Below the pieces are notes generated by a model. It had not been told where the DNA came from, did not search any database, and worked only from the letters and a program-made list of their open reading frames with translations. The position numbers were made by a program, and so were the translations under genes. 64,000 nt of DNA from the NCBI RefSeq assembly GCF_001298735.1, contig NZ_CYSP01000015.1:1-64000 (forward strand), read 5' to 3'. Positions 41,150-51,138 of the stretch are shown here, in pieces. Position 1 is the stretch's first letter. Every line of letters starts with the position of its first letter. The DNA comes from Propionispora sp. 2/2-37 (GTDB lineage Bacteria; Bacillota; Negativicutes; Propionisporales; Propionisporaceae).

Positions 41150-42556
41150 TTGAAACAGCAAGTATATAATCCCTATTTGCCAAGTTATGAATATATACCG
41201 GACGGAGAACCCCATGTTTTTGGAGATAGATTATATATTTTCGGGAGTCATGACCGCTTTAATGGAACCGAGTACTGTCAGAATGATTATGTATGTTGGT
41301 CGACTCCTGTGGATGATTTATCTGCCTGGCGGTATGAGGGTGTTATTTTCCGCAAAGATCAGCATCCGTACCAATCAGATAAAGGGTTGCTTTTTGCACC
41401 GGATGTTGCGCAAGGCCCCGACGGCAGGTATTATCTTTACTTTTCTGCTGCAGGTTCTTGCATTATATCGGTTGCTGTGAGCGATAATCCTGCCGGTCCG
41501 TATGGATATTATGGCGATATTAGAGACGATTCCGGACATGTTCTGGGTTCAAGTAAAGGTGACTATTACCAATTTGATCCGGCAATTCTTATGGACGATG
41601 ACGGCCGTATTTTTTTGTATTCCGGTTTTAACCCTTTGTTCAGGGAAGAACTGTTAGGCCGTAAGATTGTAGGGGCCTTTGTAATGGAATTGCATCTTGA
41701 CATGCTTACGGTAAAAGCGGGACCGAAAATAATCATGCCAAGGAAAAATAAGCAGGCCGGGAGGTATAATTTTTTTGAAGCAAATTCTATTCGTAAGATT
41801 AACGGGATTTACTATTTTGTATATTCTCCGTATCTTATGGGGTTGTGTTATGCTACTAGCAAATATCCGGACAGAGATTTTGTCTATCGGGGGGTTATCC
41901 ATTCTAACTCTGATTTGGGGATAAACGGTCACAATTTGAAAAATCCTGCGTATCCTTTAGGTAACAACCATGGCAGTATTGTCTGTATAAACGGACAGTA
42001 TTATATTTTCAATCATCGAATGACGAATAACAATCAATTTTCGCGTCAAGCTATAGCCGAACCAATTGCTATTGAACCGGATGGAAGTATTAAGCAAGTA
42101 GAGATGACCAGTTGTGGACTAAATGGCGGACCATTACATGGTCAAGGGGAATATCCCGCATACATCGCCTGCTGTTTGATGAGGAAACGCTTTTTTGGGG
42201 GAATTCAAAATCCATTTAGCAAACCGCCGTATATGACACAGGAAGGTGAAGATCGGGAGGACAATTCCAATCAATATATTGCCTCCATAACGGATGGATG
42301 TACTGCCGGGTACAAATATTTTAATTTTGATAAAGCTAGCCGTATTTCAGTGAAAGTGCGCGGGGATGCATCAGGTGAGCTGCGAGTTCAGTTATGCGAA
42401 AAAGGAGCGGCGGTTTCCATAATAAAACTTAATATTTCGGGAAAGGATTGGACAGAGTTTTCCGGTGACTTTCAGGTACTGCCTGGTGTTCATCCACTTT
42501 TCTTCGTTTATAAGGGAAAAGGGAGCTTTGATTTAATGTCTTTTAGCATCCAGTAA
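41150..42556 (+). CDS. Glycoside hydrolase family 43 (arabinofuranosidase/xylosidase-like)
   Basis: A 468-residue GH43 five-bladed propeller, with the catalytic residues in IFGSHDRFNGTEY (Asp base), FDPAILMDDDGRIFLYSGF (Asp) and NFFEANSIRKINGIYYFVYS (Glu). Residues about 340-468 form a beta-sandwich resembling a carbohydrate-binding module (CBM6-like). No signal peptide, so it acts on imported arabino- or xylo-oligosaccharides. TTG 41150 with GGAGG five bases upstream is preferred to GTG 41138, which overlaps that site. Confidence 0.85.
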   Translation: MKQQVYNPYLPSYEYIPDGEPHVFGDRLYIFGSHDRFNGTEYCQNDYVCWSTPVDDLSAWRYEGVIFRKDQHPYQSDKGLLFAPDVAQGPDGRYYLYFSAAGSCIISVAVSDNPAGPYGYYGDIRDDSGHVLGSSKGDYYQFDPAILMDDDGRIFLYSGFNPLFREELLGRKIVGAFVMELHLDMLTVKAGPKIIMPRKNKQAGRYNFFEANSIRKINGIYYFVYSPYLMGLCYATSKYPDRDFVYRGVIHSNSDLGINGHNLKNPAYPLGNNHGSIVCINGQYYIFNHRMTNNNQFSRQAIAEPIAIEPDGSIKQVEMTSCGLNGGPLHGQGEYPAYIACCLMRKRFFGGIQNPFSKPPYMTQEGEDREDNSNQYIASITDGCTAGYKYFNFDKASRISVKVRGDASGELRVQLCEKGAAVSIIKLNISGKDWTEFSGDFQVLPGVHPLFFVYKGKGSFDLMSFSIQ

Positions 42557-42624
42557 GACTAAGAATTTATGCTTTTTTAACAGTAGAATTCTAAAACGCA
42601 GAAGGAGTAGAAGGGGAGAAGAAC

Positions 42625-44811
42625 ATGAACAAACTATTTAACAAGTTTATGCGCAGGGTTATAAGCTTTTTTGCGAATAATGACCTTGCCCAGGAACTTA
42701 CTGGTGGTGTATCAGGTGAAATGATGATAACGCCGGGCATGCCTGAACTTATCCGTGCTGCAGGTGCGGAGGGATGTATATTACTTGCAAATAACGGAGT
42801 GCTCCCGTTGGATGCAACAACTACCGTATCCGTTTTTGGCAGAGTGCAGAGAGATTATTTTTATGTAGGCTATGGTAGTGGCGGTGACGTACGTACCCCT
42901 TATCAGGTTAATCTAATCGAAGGCCTTCGAAACAACGGTAAAATTAAACTAAACGAAGACCTGGCAGCCATATACGAGGTCTGGTGCTCTAAAAACGAAG
43001 CAGACCAGGGATTTTGGGGTCATTGGCCTAGATACTATCCGGAGATGCCATTAAAAGAAGAGGTAGTAAAGGCCGCCGCAGATCGCAGTGATGTGGCAAT
43101 TATTGTGATAGGCCGTGCGGCAGGCGAGGATCGAGAAAATGTTTTAAAAAAGGGAAGCTATTATCTTACGGATAACGAAATAAAAATGCTCGATCTAGTA
43201 ACAGCAAATTTTAATAAAGTCATTGTCATTATAAATAGTGGAAATATAATTGATATGGCCTGGACCGAAAAATATGGAGACAAATTAAGCTCGATTCTAT
43301 TCGCATGGCAAGGCGGGATGGAAAGCGGTAACGCCATAGCTGATGTACTTGCAGGAACAGTCAATCCGTGCGGCAAACTTACCGATACCATTGCCCGCAG
43401 ATATGAAGATTATCCATCAGGAGCCTTCTTTGGAAACAAGGAGGGGAATAATTACGTAGAAGACATCTTCGTAGGTTATCGGTATTTTGAAACATTTGCT
43501 CCTAATAAGGTGCTTTACCCCTTTGGCTTTGGCCTTTCCTACACAACCTTTAAGATAGCCTGTAGCGATGTTAGCCGCGAAAAAGACGAAGTAATCCTAA
43601 AGGTACATGTTGCGAACACCGGCAACTTACCGGGTAAAGAAATAGTGCAGGTTTATTGCTCTACACCGCAGGGAAAACTGGGTAAACCCGCAAAAGTACT
43701 CGTAGCATTTGATAAAACGGAGCTTCTGAGCCCGGGTAAATCTGCTGAGGTGATGATAAAGTTTAATATAAAACAACTTGCCTCTTACGATGATAGTGGC
43801 GTGACAGGCAAGAAATCAGCGTATATACTTGAGCCGGGCAATTATGAAATCCTTCTTGGCAATAGTGTGCGCGAGACCATTAAAGTATGGGAACTTACCA
43901 TTGCCCTCGACGAGCTGGAGGTAATCAGCCGTGGCGAAGGTGTCATGAATAGTTCCCTTGGAGTAAGAGGTAATGCGGGTGCGCTTGGCGGAGTGACGGA
44001 GTCTCTTCGTGCTAAGGGCATTCCTGCCGTTATCACTACAGACGGTCCAGCCGGCATACGTGTCAAAAAGACATGTTCGCTTTTACCTTGTGGTACACTA
44101 CTTGCTTGTACTTGGAATACAAAGCTGATACAGGATATCTTTCATAAAGTAGGGGAAGAAATGCTGGATAAGGGCAGCGACATGATTCTTTCTCCAGGGA
44201 TGAATATTCACCGCAACCCGCTATGTGGCCGAAACTTTGAGTATTATTCCGAAGATCCGCTTATTTCCGGTAAGATAGCAGCGGCAGCGATTATTGGTAT
44301 TCAGCATGATGGTCTTTCGGCATGTCCTAAGCATTTTGCCTGTAACAATCAGGAAACAAATCGGAATTATAATGACTCGCGTGTCAGTGAGAGAGCACTC
44401 AGAGAAATATATCTTAAAGGTTTTGAAATTGTAGTAAAGGAAGCTAATCCCCAAAATATTATGACTTCCTACAATAAGATTAATGGGGTATGGAGTCATT
44501 ATAGCTATGAGCTGGTTACCAGTGTGCTTCGCGGGGAGTGGGGATATCAAGGAAATGTAATCACCGATTGGTGGATGCGTTATGCATCATCGCCTGAGTT
44601 TCCTCAAATCGAAGGTAATGCCTATCGTGTGCGAGCGCAAGTGGACGTACTTATGCCCGGCGGAAGAACCGCCTTGAGTAAAAATGGGAAAAATGATGGT
44701 ACGCTTCTTAAAACTTATGGTAAAAAAGATGGTATTACACTTGGTGAGATGCAGAGAGTAGCAGCCAATATTCTAAAGTATGTTATGAATTCTTCGGCTA
44801 TGGATAGATGA
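42625..44811 (+). CDS. Circularly permuted glycoside hydrolase family 3 enzyme
   Basis: A 728-residue GH3 with domains in a different order: residues 30-275 are the GH3 C-terminal sandwich (GAEGCILLANNGVLPL first), about 310-430 a fibronectin-III-like domain, and about 465-728 the catalytic barrel (ITTDGPAGIRVKK, RNFEYYSEDPLISGKIA; nucleophile Asp in NVITDWW). In the two other GH3 enzymes of this window the barrel comes first. Permuted GH3s are known, for example in Ruminococcus albus and Butyrivibrio. It lies 68 bases after the GH43, probably in the same operon, with AGAAGGAG upstream. Confidence 0.85.
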   Translation: MNKLFNKFMRRVISFFANNDLAQELTGGVSGEMMITPGMPELIRAAGAEGCILLANNGVLPLDATTTVSVFGRVQRDYFYVGYGSGGDVRTPYQVNLIEGLRNNGKIKLNEDLAAIYEVWCSKNEADQGFWGHWPRYYPEMPLKEEVVKAAADRSDVAIIVIGRAAGEDRENVLKKGSYYLTDNEIKMLDLVTANFNKVIVIINSGNIIDMAWTEKYGDKLSSILFAWQGGMESGNAIADVLAGTVNPCGKLTDTIARRYEDYPSGAFFGNKEGNNYVEDIFVGYRYFETFAPNKVLYPFGFGLSYTTFKIACSDVSREKDEVILKVHVANTGNLPGKEIVQVYCSTPQGKLGKPAKVLVAFDKTELLSPGKSAEVMIKFNIKQLASYDDSGVTGKKSAYILEPGNYEILLGNSVRETIKVWELTIALDELEVISRGEGVMNSSLGVRGNAGALGGVTESLRAKGIPAVITTDGPAGIRVKKTCSLLPCGTLLACTWNTKLIQDIFHKVGEEMLDKGSDMILSPGMNIHRNPLCGRNFEYYSEDPLISGKIAAAAIIGIQHDGLSACPKHFACNNQETNRNYNDSRVSERALREIYLKGFEIVVKEANPQNIMTSYNKINGVWSHYSYELVTSVLRGEWGYQGNVITDWWMRYASSPEFPQIEGNAYRVRAQVDVLMPGGRTALSKNGKNDGTLLKTYGKKDGITLGEMQRVAANILKYVMNSSAMDR

Positions 44812-45033
44812 TGGCTGTATACGGTGTTTGCGATGTTTTGCCGTTATCAAATTAAAATATAATGTGGTCAAGGTACTAGAGTGAAAGAGTTGTACAGGCG
44901 GATAGGAGAAATACAAATATTATCAAGCGCTGTTCAGAAAACAGCGCATTTATAAATTGAACCATTTTTGATAGATTGGCCCTGATGAAAATTGATACTA
45001 TTACATCAAGATGCAATTCAAGGAGGGGAAACC

Positions 45034-45811
45034 ATGTACAAACATCATGAGGAGTCAATTCATAAGCTGGTGGAAAATGTACAGTGATAATGCGGATGTT
45101 CTAGCCATAATTTTGGGGCTAAAGGCAGGGAAAGAGAAGATTCGGATATCGATGCGATGGTTATTTTGAGCGACCCTGCCTACCAGCAGTATGCGGACGG
45201 CCACAAACTAGGCGAAGGTATTTTTGAGGGGTGCACTTATGAAGGCGGCTAAAGTATTTCAACAAAGATTATCTTGTTCAAGCAGCGCAAAGAGGCAGCG
45301 AACCCACTAGAAATGCTTTTATCGGCACGAAATGCATTTATCTCGTGGATAAGGAAATTGAAGAACTTATTCAGCGAATTCCTGTTTATCAACTGCATGA
45401 AAAGAAGGAAAAGGTGTGGTCTTTTTACAGTGCCTTATTTGTTAATCATGTTTTCTTTTGGGGCGAAGCGGCTAAAAGAAATGATTTGTATTTGAAAACC
45501 CGGGTGGCATCCGAGATTGTATTATTTGGGCTGAGACTGATCCTGGCTTATAATAACCGTTTATTTCCCTGTCATAAGTGGCTAATGTCCGCCGTCAATG
45601 AAGTGCCCAATAAGCCGGAAGGCATCATAGAAAAAGCCAATACCTTCTTGCAATGCCGACAGATGAAAATAAAGATATTTTTGTTAACAGTATTTTGATG
45701 ATGGATGATGAGAGTCTGAATGGCCTCAAATTTGAAACTGTCTTTCCCATATACATGGTGGACAATGAATGGTGGTGGTGGAAAAATCGCCCCAATATTG
45801 CGGAATGGTAA
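45034..45811 (+). pseudogene. Decayed nucleotidyltransferase-domain protein
   Basis: From ATG 45034 (AGGAGGGG upstream) the frame stops after MYKHHEESIHKLVENVQ; downstream, other frames carry GREREDSDIDAMVIL (a nucleotidyltransferase signature), then EKVWSFYSALFVNHVFFW, and lastly SILMMDDESLNGLKFE to 45811. At least three frame changes separate the parts, so no full protein can be made. Resembles streptomycin/kanamycin-type or DUF nucleotidyltransferases. Unrelated to the glycosidases. Confidence 0.65.
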
Positions 45812-45823
45812 TGCAAAAATTCT

Positions 45824-45873
45824 ACCAAATTCTAAAAATACTACAATTAATATATTGCCAAGGAATTTAAAAT
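45824..45873 (+). promoter_or_regulatory. Proposed AraC-regulon site D and promoter (upstream of the rhamnosidase remnant and esterase)
   Basis: ACCAAATTCTAAAAATAC then TACAATTAATATATTG (45824-45858), -10 TAAAAT at 45868-45873, exactly 25 bases after the start of ACAATT (45843). Closest to the shared consensus. Confidence 0.62.
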
Positions 45874-45977
45874 GAATAGTAAATAGAGGATGATATGACC
45901 ATTAGGCAGACTTCTCTGAAGATATAAAATACACGGTTGGTGGATATTTGAATTTCAGTAGAAAAGGAGAATACGTT

Positions 45978-47007
45978 ATGTTAAAGATTATTGAGACACA
46001 GTGTGAATATTTTAAGAATCCTATTGGCATTGACAATAAGACCCCGAGGTTTAGTTGGAAATTACTATCGGAAGCAACCAGTACCTATCAGAAGGCATAT
46101 CAAGTGATTGTAAAGGACGAGAATAGGGTTGTTTGGGATAGCGGCCGAGTGGAAAGCGGCGATACAGCGGGGTGACGATTGCCGATGGCTGGTACAAGGG
46201 GAAAGTTTCCATGGGCCGCGGCAATGACTATGGTGATAACCTGGCCCTGCTGTTGCAATTAGAGGTGGAATACGAAGATGGAAAACGGGACGTGATAACT
46301 TCTGACGGAAATTTTGTGTATACCTATGAAGGGCCCTATCGTTATGGGGATCTTTTTACTGGCGAAAAGTATGACGCCAGAATGGAGCTTCCCGGCTGGA
46401 GTGAAGTGGCTTTTGACGATAGCCGGTGGCAGGCCGTTCACAGGGGAGACTATCCGTATGACGCTAACCGGCACGCGGGGAACGGAAATTACGTTTGAAC
46501 ACAGCGAAATGCTGGATGAGAACGGAAACTACACCTACCCGTTTATGGGAACGAGCCGAGAGCAAAAAAGACGTTTATATCGATGTGGCATACCGGCTTC
46601 TGTACCAAACCCTATGTCCGTCATGGCTTTATGAAGTGGAACATGGGGCAACAACGATCTGGGAGTTCTGGGATGCTATTAAGGCCGACGGAAAAGTCGG
46701 AACCTGCTCGTTTAACCACTATGCTTTCGGCTGCGTGGGAGATTGGATGTACCGGAATATTCTCGGCATTAACAATGGGGACATTGCTTATCGGAAAATT
46801 ACCATTCAACCTGATTTTTCGTGCGGATTGACCTATGCGAGCGGATCGTACGAAACAGTGAACGGCAAAGTAGGTGTAGACTGGAAGATAGAAAATGGCA
46901 AGAAATATGTTCAGGTTGACATTCCGGTCAATACGACAGCTACGCTGAAACTGGCAGGCAAGGATGATTGTGAAGTGGGCAGCGGTCATTATGAATTTAT
47001 AATTTAA
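45978..47007 (+). pseudogene. GH78 alpha-L-rhamnosidase remnant with internal deletions
   Basis: ATG 45978 (AAAAGGAGA upstream) begins MLKIIETQCEYFKNPIGIDN and stops after 65 codons; after deletions and frame changes come a galactose-binding-like part (VTIADGWYKGKVSMGRGNDY) and the C-terminal sandwich (SWLYEVEHGATTIWEFW to SGHYEFII at 47007). The catalytic (alpha/alpha)6 barrel motif is missing, so it is inactive. It is a paralogue of the intact gene at 48197 and lies under regulon site D. Confidence 0.75.
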
Positions 47008-47026
47008 GATGGGAGGAAGAATCATT

Positions 47027-48001
47027 ATGAAAACTATGGAGTTCAAGTTAACCAATATCAATGTGAAGTTGGAGGCTTATCTCTTGAACAATACCGGAGA
47101 TTTAGCAAGCATTAAGTCAAGGCCTGCTGTGTTGATATGTCCGGGCGGTGCCTACCGGGTTTGCTCGGAAAGAGAGGCCGAGCCAATCGCCATAGCTTTT
47201 TTGGCCGAAGGCTACCAAGCCTTTGTTTTAACGTATTCGCTTAATGAAAACGCAGCATTTCCCAATCCGCTGTATGATGCAGAAGAGGCTCTGACGCTGA
47301 TCCGCAATCATAGTGAAGAATGGCGGATTAATCCTGACAAGATTGCTGCGATTGGTTTTTCGGCGGGTGGACACGTGGCTGCGGCTTTAGGGACAAGGGG
47401 AAAGATACGTCCCAATGCGTTAATCCTCGGGTATCCCTGTGTGCTTTCCTCGATCAGCGAGATTTTGCCTGCACCTGTGCCAAGTTTGGTTGAAGTTGTC
47501 GATGAACAAACCCCCCCGACCTTTATCTTTCATACCTTTACCGATGAGACTGTGCCTGTGGCCAATGCCATCCAGTTGGCTAATGCTTTAAATCAAGTAA
47601 AGGTACCTTTCGAACTGCATATTTTTCAGAAGGGTTGCCATGGCCTTTCACTGGCAAAAGATGTGACTTCTGCAGGTCATAATCAATTTATTAATCCGCA
47701 TGTTGCCAAATGGTTTGATCTTTGTGTAAGCTGGCTGACCAACTTGTTCGGCGGACTGGATTATGCCGGCAAAGCAATCAGCGAATATAGCGTGGATGCC
47801 GCCCTGGAACTGGTTTGGCCAAATCCGTTGTGCCGGCAAATCATCCTGGAATATATACCGGGGTTTGATCAGGCGCCTCAGTTTGAAGCGGCATTATCGG
47901 TATCGCTTAGACAAATCAGCGAGTTTGCCCCAGGGGTGTTCACAAAAGAGCAACTGAACGAGCTGGATAAGCGGCTTAAGGCAGTGCCTTTGGAAATGTA
48001 A
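47027..48001 (+). CDS. Alpha/beta-hydrolase (acetyl-xylan-esterase-like) with C-terminal helical module
   Basis: A 324-residue protein. Residues 1-240 form an esterase (VLICPGGAYRVCSEREAEPI, nucleophile IGFSAGGHVAAALG, Asp in FHTFTDETVP, His in KGCHGLSL), close to BD-FAE/Axe2-type acetyl esterases. Residues 255-324 form a helical module (ALELVWPNPLCRQIILEY, ISEFAPGVFTKEQLNELD) that recurs at the C-terminus of the rhamnosidase at 48197 and alone at 55317. It probably deacetylates imported oligosaccharides. ATG 47027 is used; ATG 47009 overlaps the ribosome binding site. Confidence 0.8.
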   Translation: MKTMEFKLTNINVKLEAYLLNNTGDLASIKSRPAVLICPGGAYRVCSEREAEPIAIAFLAEGYQAFVLTYSLNENAAFPNPLYDAEEALTLIRNHSEEWRINPDKIAAIGFSAGGHVAAALGTRGKIRPNALILGYPCVLSSISEILPAPVPSLVEVVDEQTPPTFIFHTFTDETVPVANAIQLANALNQVKVPFELHIFQKGCHGLSLAKDVTSAGHNQFINPHVAKWFDLCVSWLTNLFGGLDYAGKAISEYSVDAALELVWPNPLCRQIILEYIPGFDQAPQFEAALSVSLRQISEFAPGVFTKEQLNELDKRLKAVPLEM

Positions 48002-48033
48002 GATTGAAAATCATACATAAAGGGAGAATTTAT

Positions 48034-48210
48034 TTGAATGACGCAGATAGAAAGCTCACGCGGAAAGAAAAACTGGTTCTTTCCGCCAGCGCTATGACCG
48101 GCTCTTTTTTGTTCCAAATGGTGCCAATGTATTTACTGTATTTTTATTCCGACATATTTTTCATTGCGAGAACATCCAGCAGAGGGGGAAACGTTTATGT
48201 TCGCATGTAA
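48034..48210 (+). pseudogene. N-terminal fragment of a GPH-family sugar transporter
   Basis: TTG 48034 to 48210 encodes DADRKLTRKEKLVLSASAMT and QMVPMYLLYFYSDIFFI, which matches the start of the intact transporter at 55747 (DEDRKLTFIEKLILPSGSFT). It is cut off after about 50 residues and runs into the start of the rhamnosidase gene, so a deletion has fused the two. Confidence 0.7.
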
Positions 48211-50929
48211 AAAACTTTTAACCGAATATCAAAGCAATCCGATAGGATTGGATGTTTCCAAGCCAAGATTTTCCTGGCAGTTAGATTCCGAAGAGTACGA
48301 TACCGTGCAAACGGCTTACCAGATAATCGTGAAGGCCGGGGAAAAGTTAGTGTGGGATAGCACGAAAGTGGCAAGCGACCAGTCCATTCATGTGGAATAC
48401 GCAGGCGCACCATTGGAAAAAGCCACAGAATATTCCGTTGCAGTAAGGGTTTGGGATAATCATGGCAATGAAGCGGCAGTGCAGGGCCGCTTTGAGACAG
48501 GACTGCTTTCCTATGAGAATTTCACGGCCAACTGGATTACCCATACGTTGGCTAATAACGAAGAGGCTTGCCCGATCTTAAGGCGACACTTTACGGTCAA
48601 GCAGGCAATCCGGTCGGCCCGCATTTACGCTACGGCATTAGGGCTGTATGAACTGAATTTAAATGACCGGCGTGTAGGTGATGCCTACTTTACGCCGGGG
48701 TGGACCAGCTACCATAATCGTCTGCAGTACCAGACCTATGATGTAACAGATCATTTGCGGGATAATAACCAACTGGAAATTATTCTGGCCAATGGCTGGT
48801 ATAAAGGTGAATTTGGTTTTACAGATCAAAAAAACAATTATGGGGATCGCCTTGCCGCTCTGTTGGAACTTCACATTGTATATGAAGACGGTAGCGAGGA
48901 GATCCTTGTTACTGATGAAAGCTGGCAGTGTGCTACAGGCAGTATCCGCTACAGTGAAATTTACCATGGGGAAACGATTGATTCTACCTTTACGACAGCA
49001 CAGTGGCTGCCTGTAAATCTATATGATTGTCGTAAGGAAGTGCTGATCGCTCAGGAATGTGAATTGGTTAAAATTGTTAAACGGTTACCTGCTATTGCGT
49101 TGATACATACTCCGGCTGGCGATACCGTTTTAGATTTTGGGCAAAATTTGACCGGTTTCGTTGAATTCAACGTCAATTGCGCAAAAGGTACTGAGATTGT
49201 AATCCGTCACGCTGAAGTGCTTGATAAAGACGGTAATTTTTATACCGAGAACTTACGCACCGCCCAATGCACCGACCGTTTTATCTGCAAGGGAGGCCCC
49301 GAAACCTTCCGGCCGCATTTTACCTTCCATGGTTTTCGCTATATTGCGGTAGAGGGGATGGGAGCAGAACTGGCGTTAAGCGATTTCACTGCTTGCGTGT
49401 TGCATACCGATATGGAACTGACTGGTAGCTTTACCTGCTCGAACCAACTGGTAAACCAATTGCAGCATAATATTGAGTGGGGACAACGAGGCAATTTCCT
49501 CGATGTGCCGACAGACTGTCCCCAGAGAAATGAAAGATTGGGCTGGACAGGTGATGCCCAGGTATTTGCGCGCACGGCGGCCTATAACATGAATGTTGCT
49601 CTCTTTTTTACCAAATGGCTGCGGGACTTGGCCGTCGAGCAAACGGAAGAATTTGGCGTTCCTCAGGTTGTACCCAACATCATGGGCGATCAAAAGGGAG
49701 TAGCGGCTTGGAGCGACGCTGCAACCATCATTCCCTGGACCATGTATGTCTGCTACGGGGATACTCGCTTACTTTCGCAGCAATATGCCAGCATGAAAGG
49801 ATGGGTTGAGTATATGCACCGGGAGGCCGGAGATAGCTATCTATGGCAAGCCGGTTTCCAATATGGGGATTGGCTGGCATTGGATAAGGAAGAATTCAGT
49901 GATCGAACCGGCGCTACCGACCGGTATTATGTAGCTACAGCCTTTTATGCCTACTCAACCGATCTGGTACGCAAGGCAGCTAAAGTGCTGGGCTATGATC
50001 AGGATTATCAAGAATACACAAAACTGTACGAAAATATTATCAAAGCTTTCCGGGAAGAGTATGTAACGAAAACGGGCCGGCTGGTCAGTGAAACACAAAC
50101 AGCCTGTGTCCTGGCGTTGATGTTTGACTTGGTAGAGGACAAAGACCGCCCCCGCGTGATTGAAACGCTGAAAAACAATCTTAAGAGCCATAGAGACCAT
50201 TTGGTTACCGGTTTTGTCGGCACGCCGTATATCTGCCATGCGTTATCGGAGAACGGTCTGCATGAAATAGCCGGAAAACTGTTGTTGCGAACCGACTATC
50301 CGTCCTGGCTGTATGCCGTTACCAAAGGGGCGACGACCATCTGGGAGCGCTGGAACGGCATATTGCCGGATGGCAGCTTTGAAACAGCCGGGATGAATTC
50401 CTTTAACCACTATGCCTATGGTTCCATTGGCGACTGGCTGTATCGCAAGGTTGCCGGTATTGATGCGTTGGAAGCCGGGCATAAGACCATCCGCATTGCC
50501 CCGATGTTCGTGAAAGGTTTGACAAGCGCCAAAGGCGAGCTGGAAACCATGTATGGTAAGATTATAAGCTCCTGGAAGTGCAAAGACGGTCGGATTACGA
50601 TTGATATTGCCATCCCGGCTAACTGTACTGCCAAGGTATCCTTGCCGGAAAAGAGCGGGGAGTTTACCCTGGGGTCAGGGCGGTACCATTATGAATATCC
50701 TACCGAAAATAACCTGGAGCTTCAAAAATACACGATGGAGTCCACCCTGCGGCAAATCATGGCCAATCCGCTGGCGGTGGAACTATTGGAGAGAATTTCC
50801 CCGGGCTTTGGGGACAATCCCATGCTGGAATTTGCTTTGGACATGACGGTAAATGAGATTTCCGCCGTGGCGCCCGGAACGGACGCGATGTTTGAGCCTA
50901 TTCTGGTAGAACTTAATAAGGCAGAGTAG
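48197..50929 (+). CDS. GH78 alpha-L-rhamnosidase with C-terminal helical module
   Basis: A 910-residue GH78: N-terminal fibronectin-like domain (EYQSNPIGLDVSKPRFSWQL), a galactose-binding-like domain, a second beta-domain, and the (alpha/alpha)6 catalytic barrel with DVPTDCPQRNERLGWTGDAQ, followed by a C-terminal sandwich (WLYAVTKGATTIWERWNG). A last module of about 65 residues (TLRQIMANPLAVELLERISP, EISAVAPGTDAMFEP) resembles the one on the esterase. It would hydrolyse terminal rhamnosides from pectins, flavonoids or saponins in the cytoplasm. ATG 48197 has AGAGGGGGAA upstream. Confidence 0.9.
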   Translation: MFACKKLLTEYQSNPIGLDVSKPRFSWQLDSEEYDTVQTAYQIIVKAGEKLVWDSTKVASDQSIHVEYAGAPLEKATEYSVAVRVWDNHGNEAAVQGRFETGLLSYENFTANWITHTLANNEEACPILRRHFTVKQAIRSARIYATALGLYELNLNDRRVGDAYFTPGWTSYHNRLQYQTYDVTDHLRDNNQLEIILANGWYKGEFGFTDQKNNYGDRLAALLELHIVYEDGSEEILVTDESWQCATGSIRYSEIYHGETIDSTFTTAQWLPVNLYDCRKEVLIAQECELVKIVKRLPAIALIHTPAGDTVLDFGQNLTGFVEFNVNCAKGTEIVIRHAEVLDKDGNFYTENLRTAQCTDRFICKGGPETFRPHFTFHGFRYIAVEGMGAELALSDFTACVLHTDMELTGSFTCSNQLVNQLQHNIEWGQRGNFLDVPTDCPQRNERLGWTGDAQVFARTAAYNMNVALFFTKWLRDLAVEQTEEFGVPQVVPNIMGDQKGVAAWSDAATIIPWTMYVCYGDTRLLSQQYASMKGWVEYMHREAGDSYLWQAGFQYGDWLALDKEEFSDRTGATDRYYVATAFYAYSTDLVRKAAKVLGYDQDYQEYTKLYENIIKAFREEYVTKTGRLVSETQTACVLALMFDLVEDKDRPRVIETLKNNLKSHRDHLVTGFVGTPYICHALSENGLHEIAGKLLLRTDYPSWLYAVTKGATTIWERWNGILPDGSFETAGMNSFNHYAYGSIGDWLYRKVAGIDALEAGHKTIRIAPMFVKGLTSAKGELETMYGKIISSWKCKDGRITIDIAIPANCTAKVSLPEKSGEFTLGSGRYHYEYPTENNLELQKYTMESTLRQIMANPLAVELLERISPGFGDNPMLEFALDMTVNEISAVAPGTDAMFEPILVELNKAE

Positions 50930-51032
50930 CTAGCTTTTCTCATACAATTATTATGCCCATTTTGTCAAAGTATTTGGATTCAAATATTTTCAATATCCTC
51001 GTCGAAAAAGGCGAGGTTATTTTTTGTCAATG

Positions 51033-51085
51033 TTACAAAAAACTAAAAATAATACAATTAATTTTTTTACTGTATGGATTACTAT
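51033..51085 (+). promoter_or_regulatory. Proposed AraC-regulon site E and promoter (upstream of the epimerase-like gene)
   Basis: ACAAAAAACTAAAAATAA then TACAATTAATTTT (51035-51063), -10 TACTAT at 51080-51085, 26 bases after the start of ACAATT (51054). Confidence 0.58.
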
Positions 51086-51138
51086 AGAACAAAATCAGTT
51101 TGATAGATAAATCTAACAACAAGACAGGAGCGAAATAT

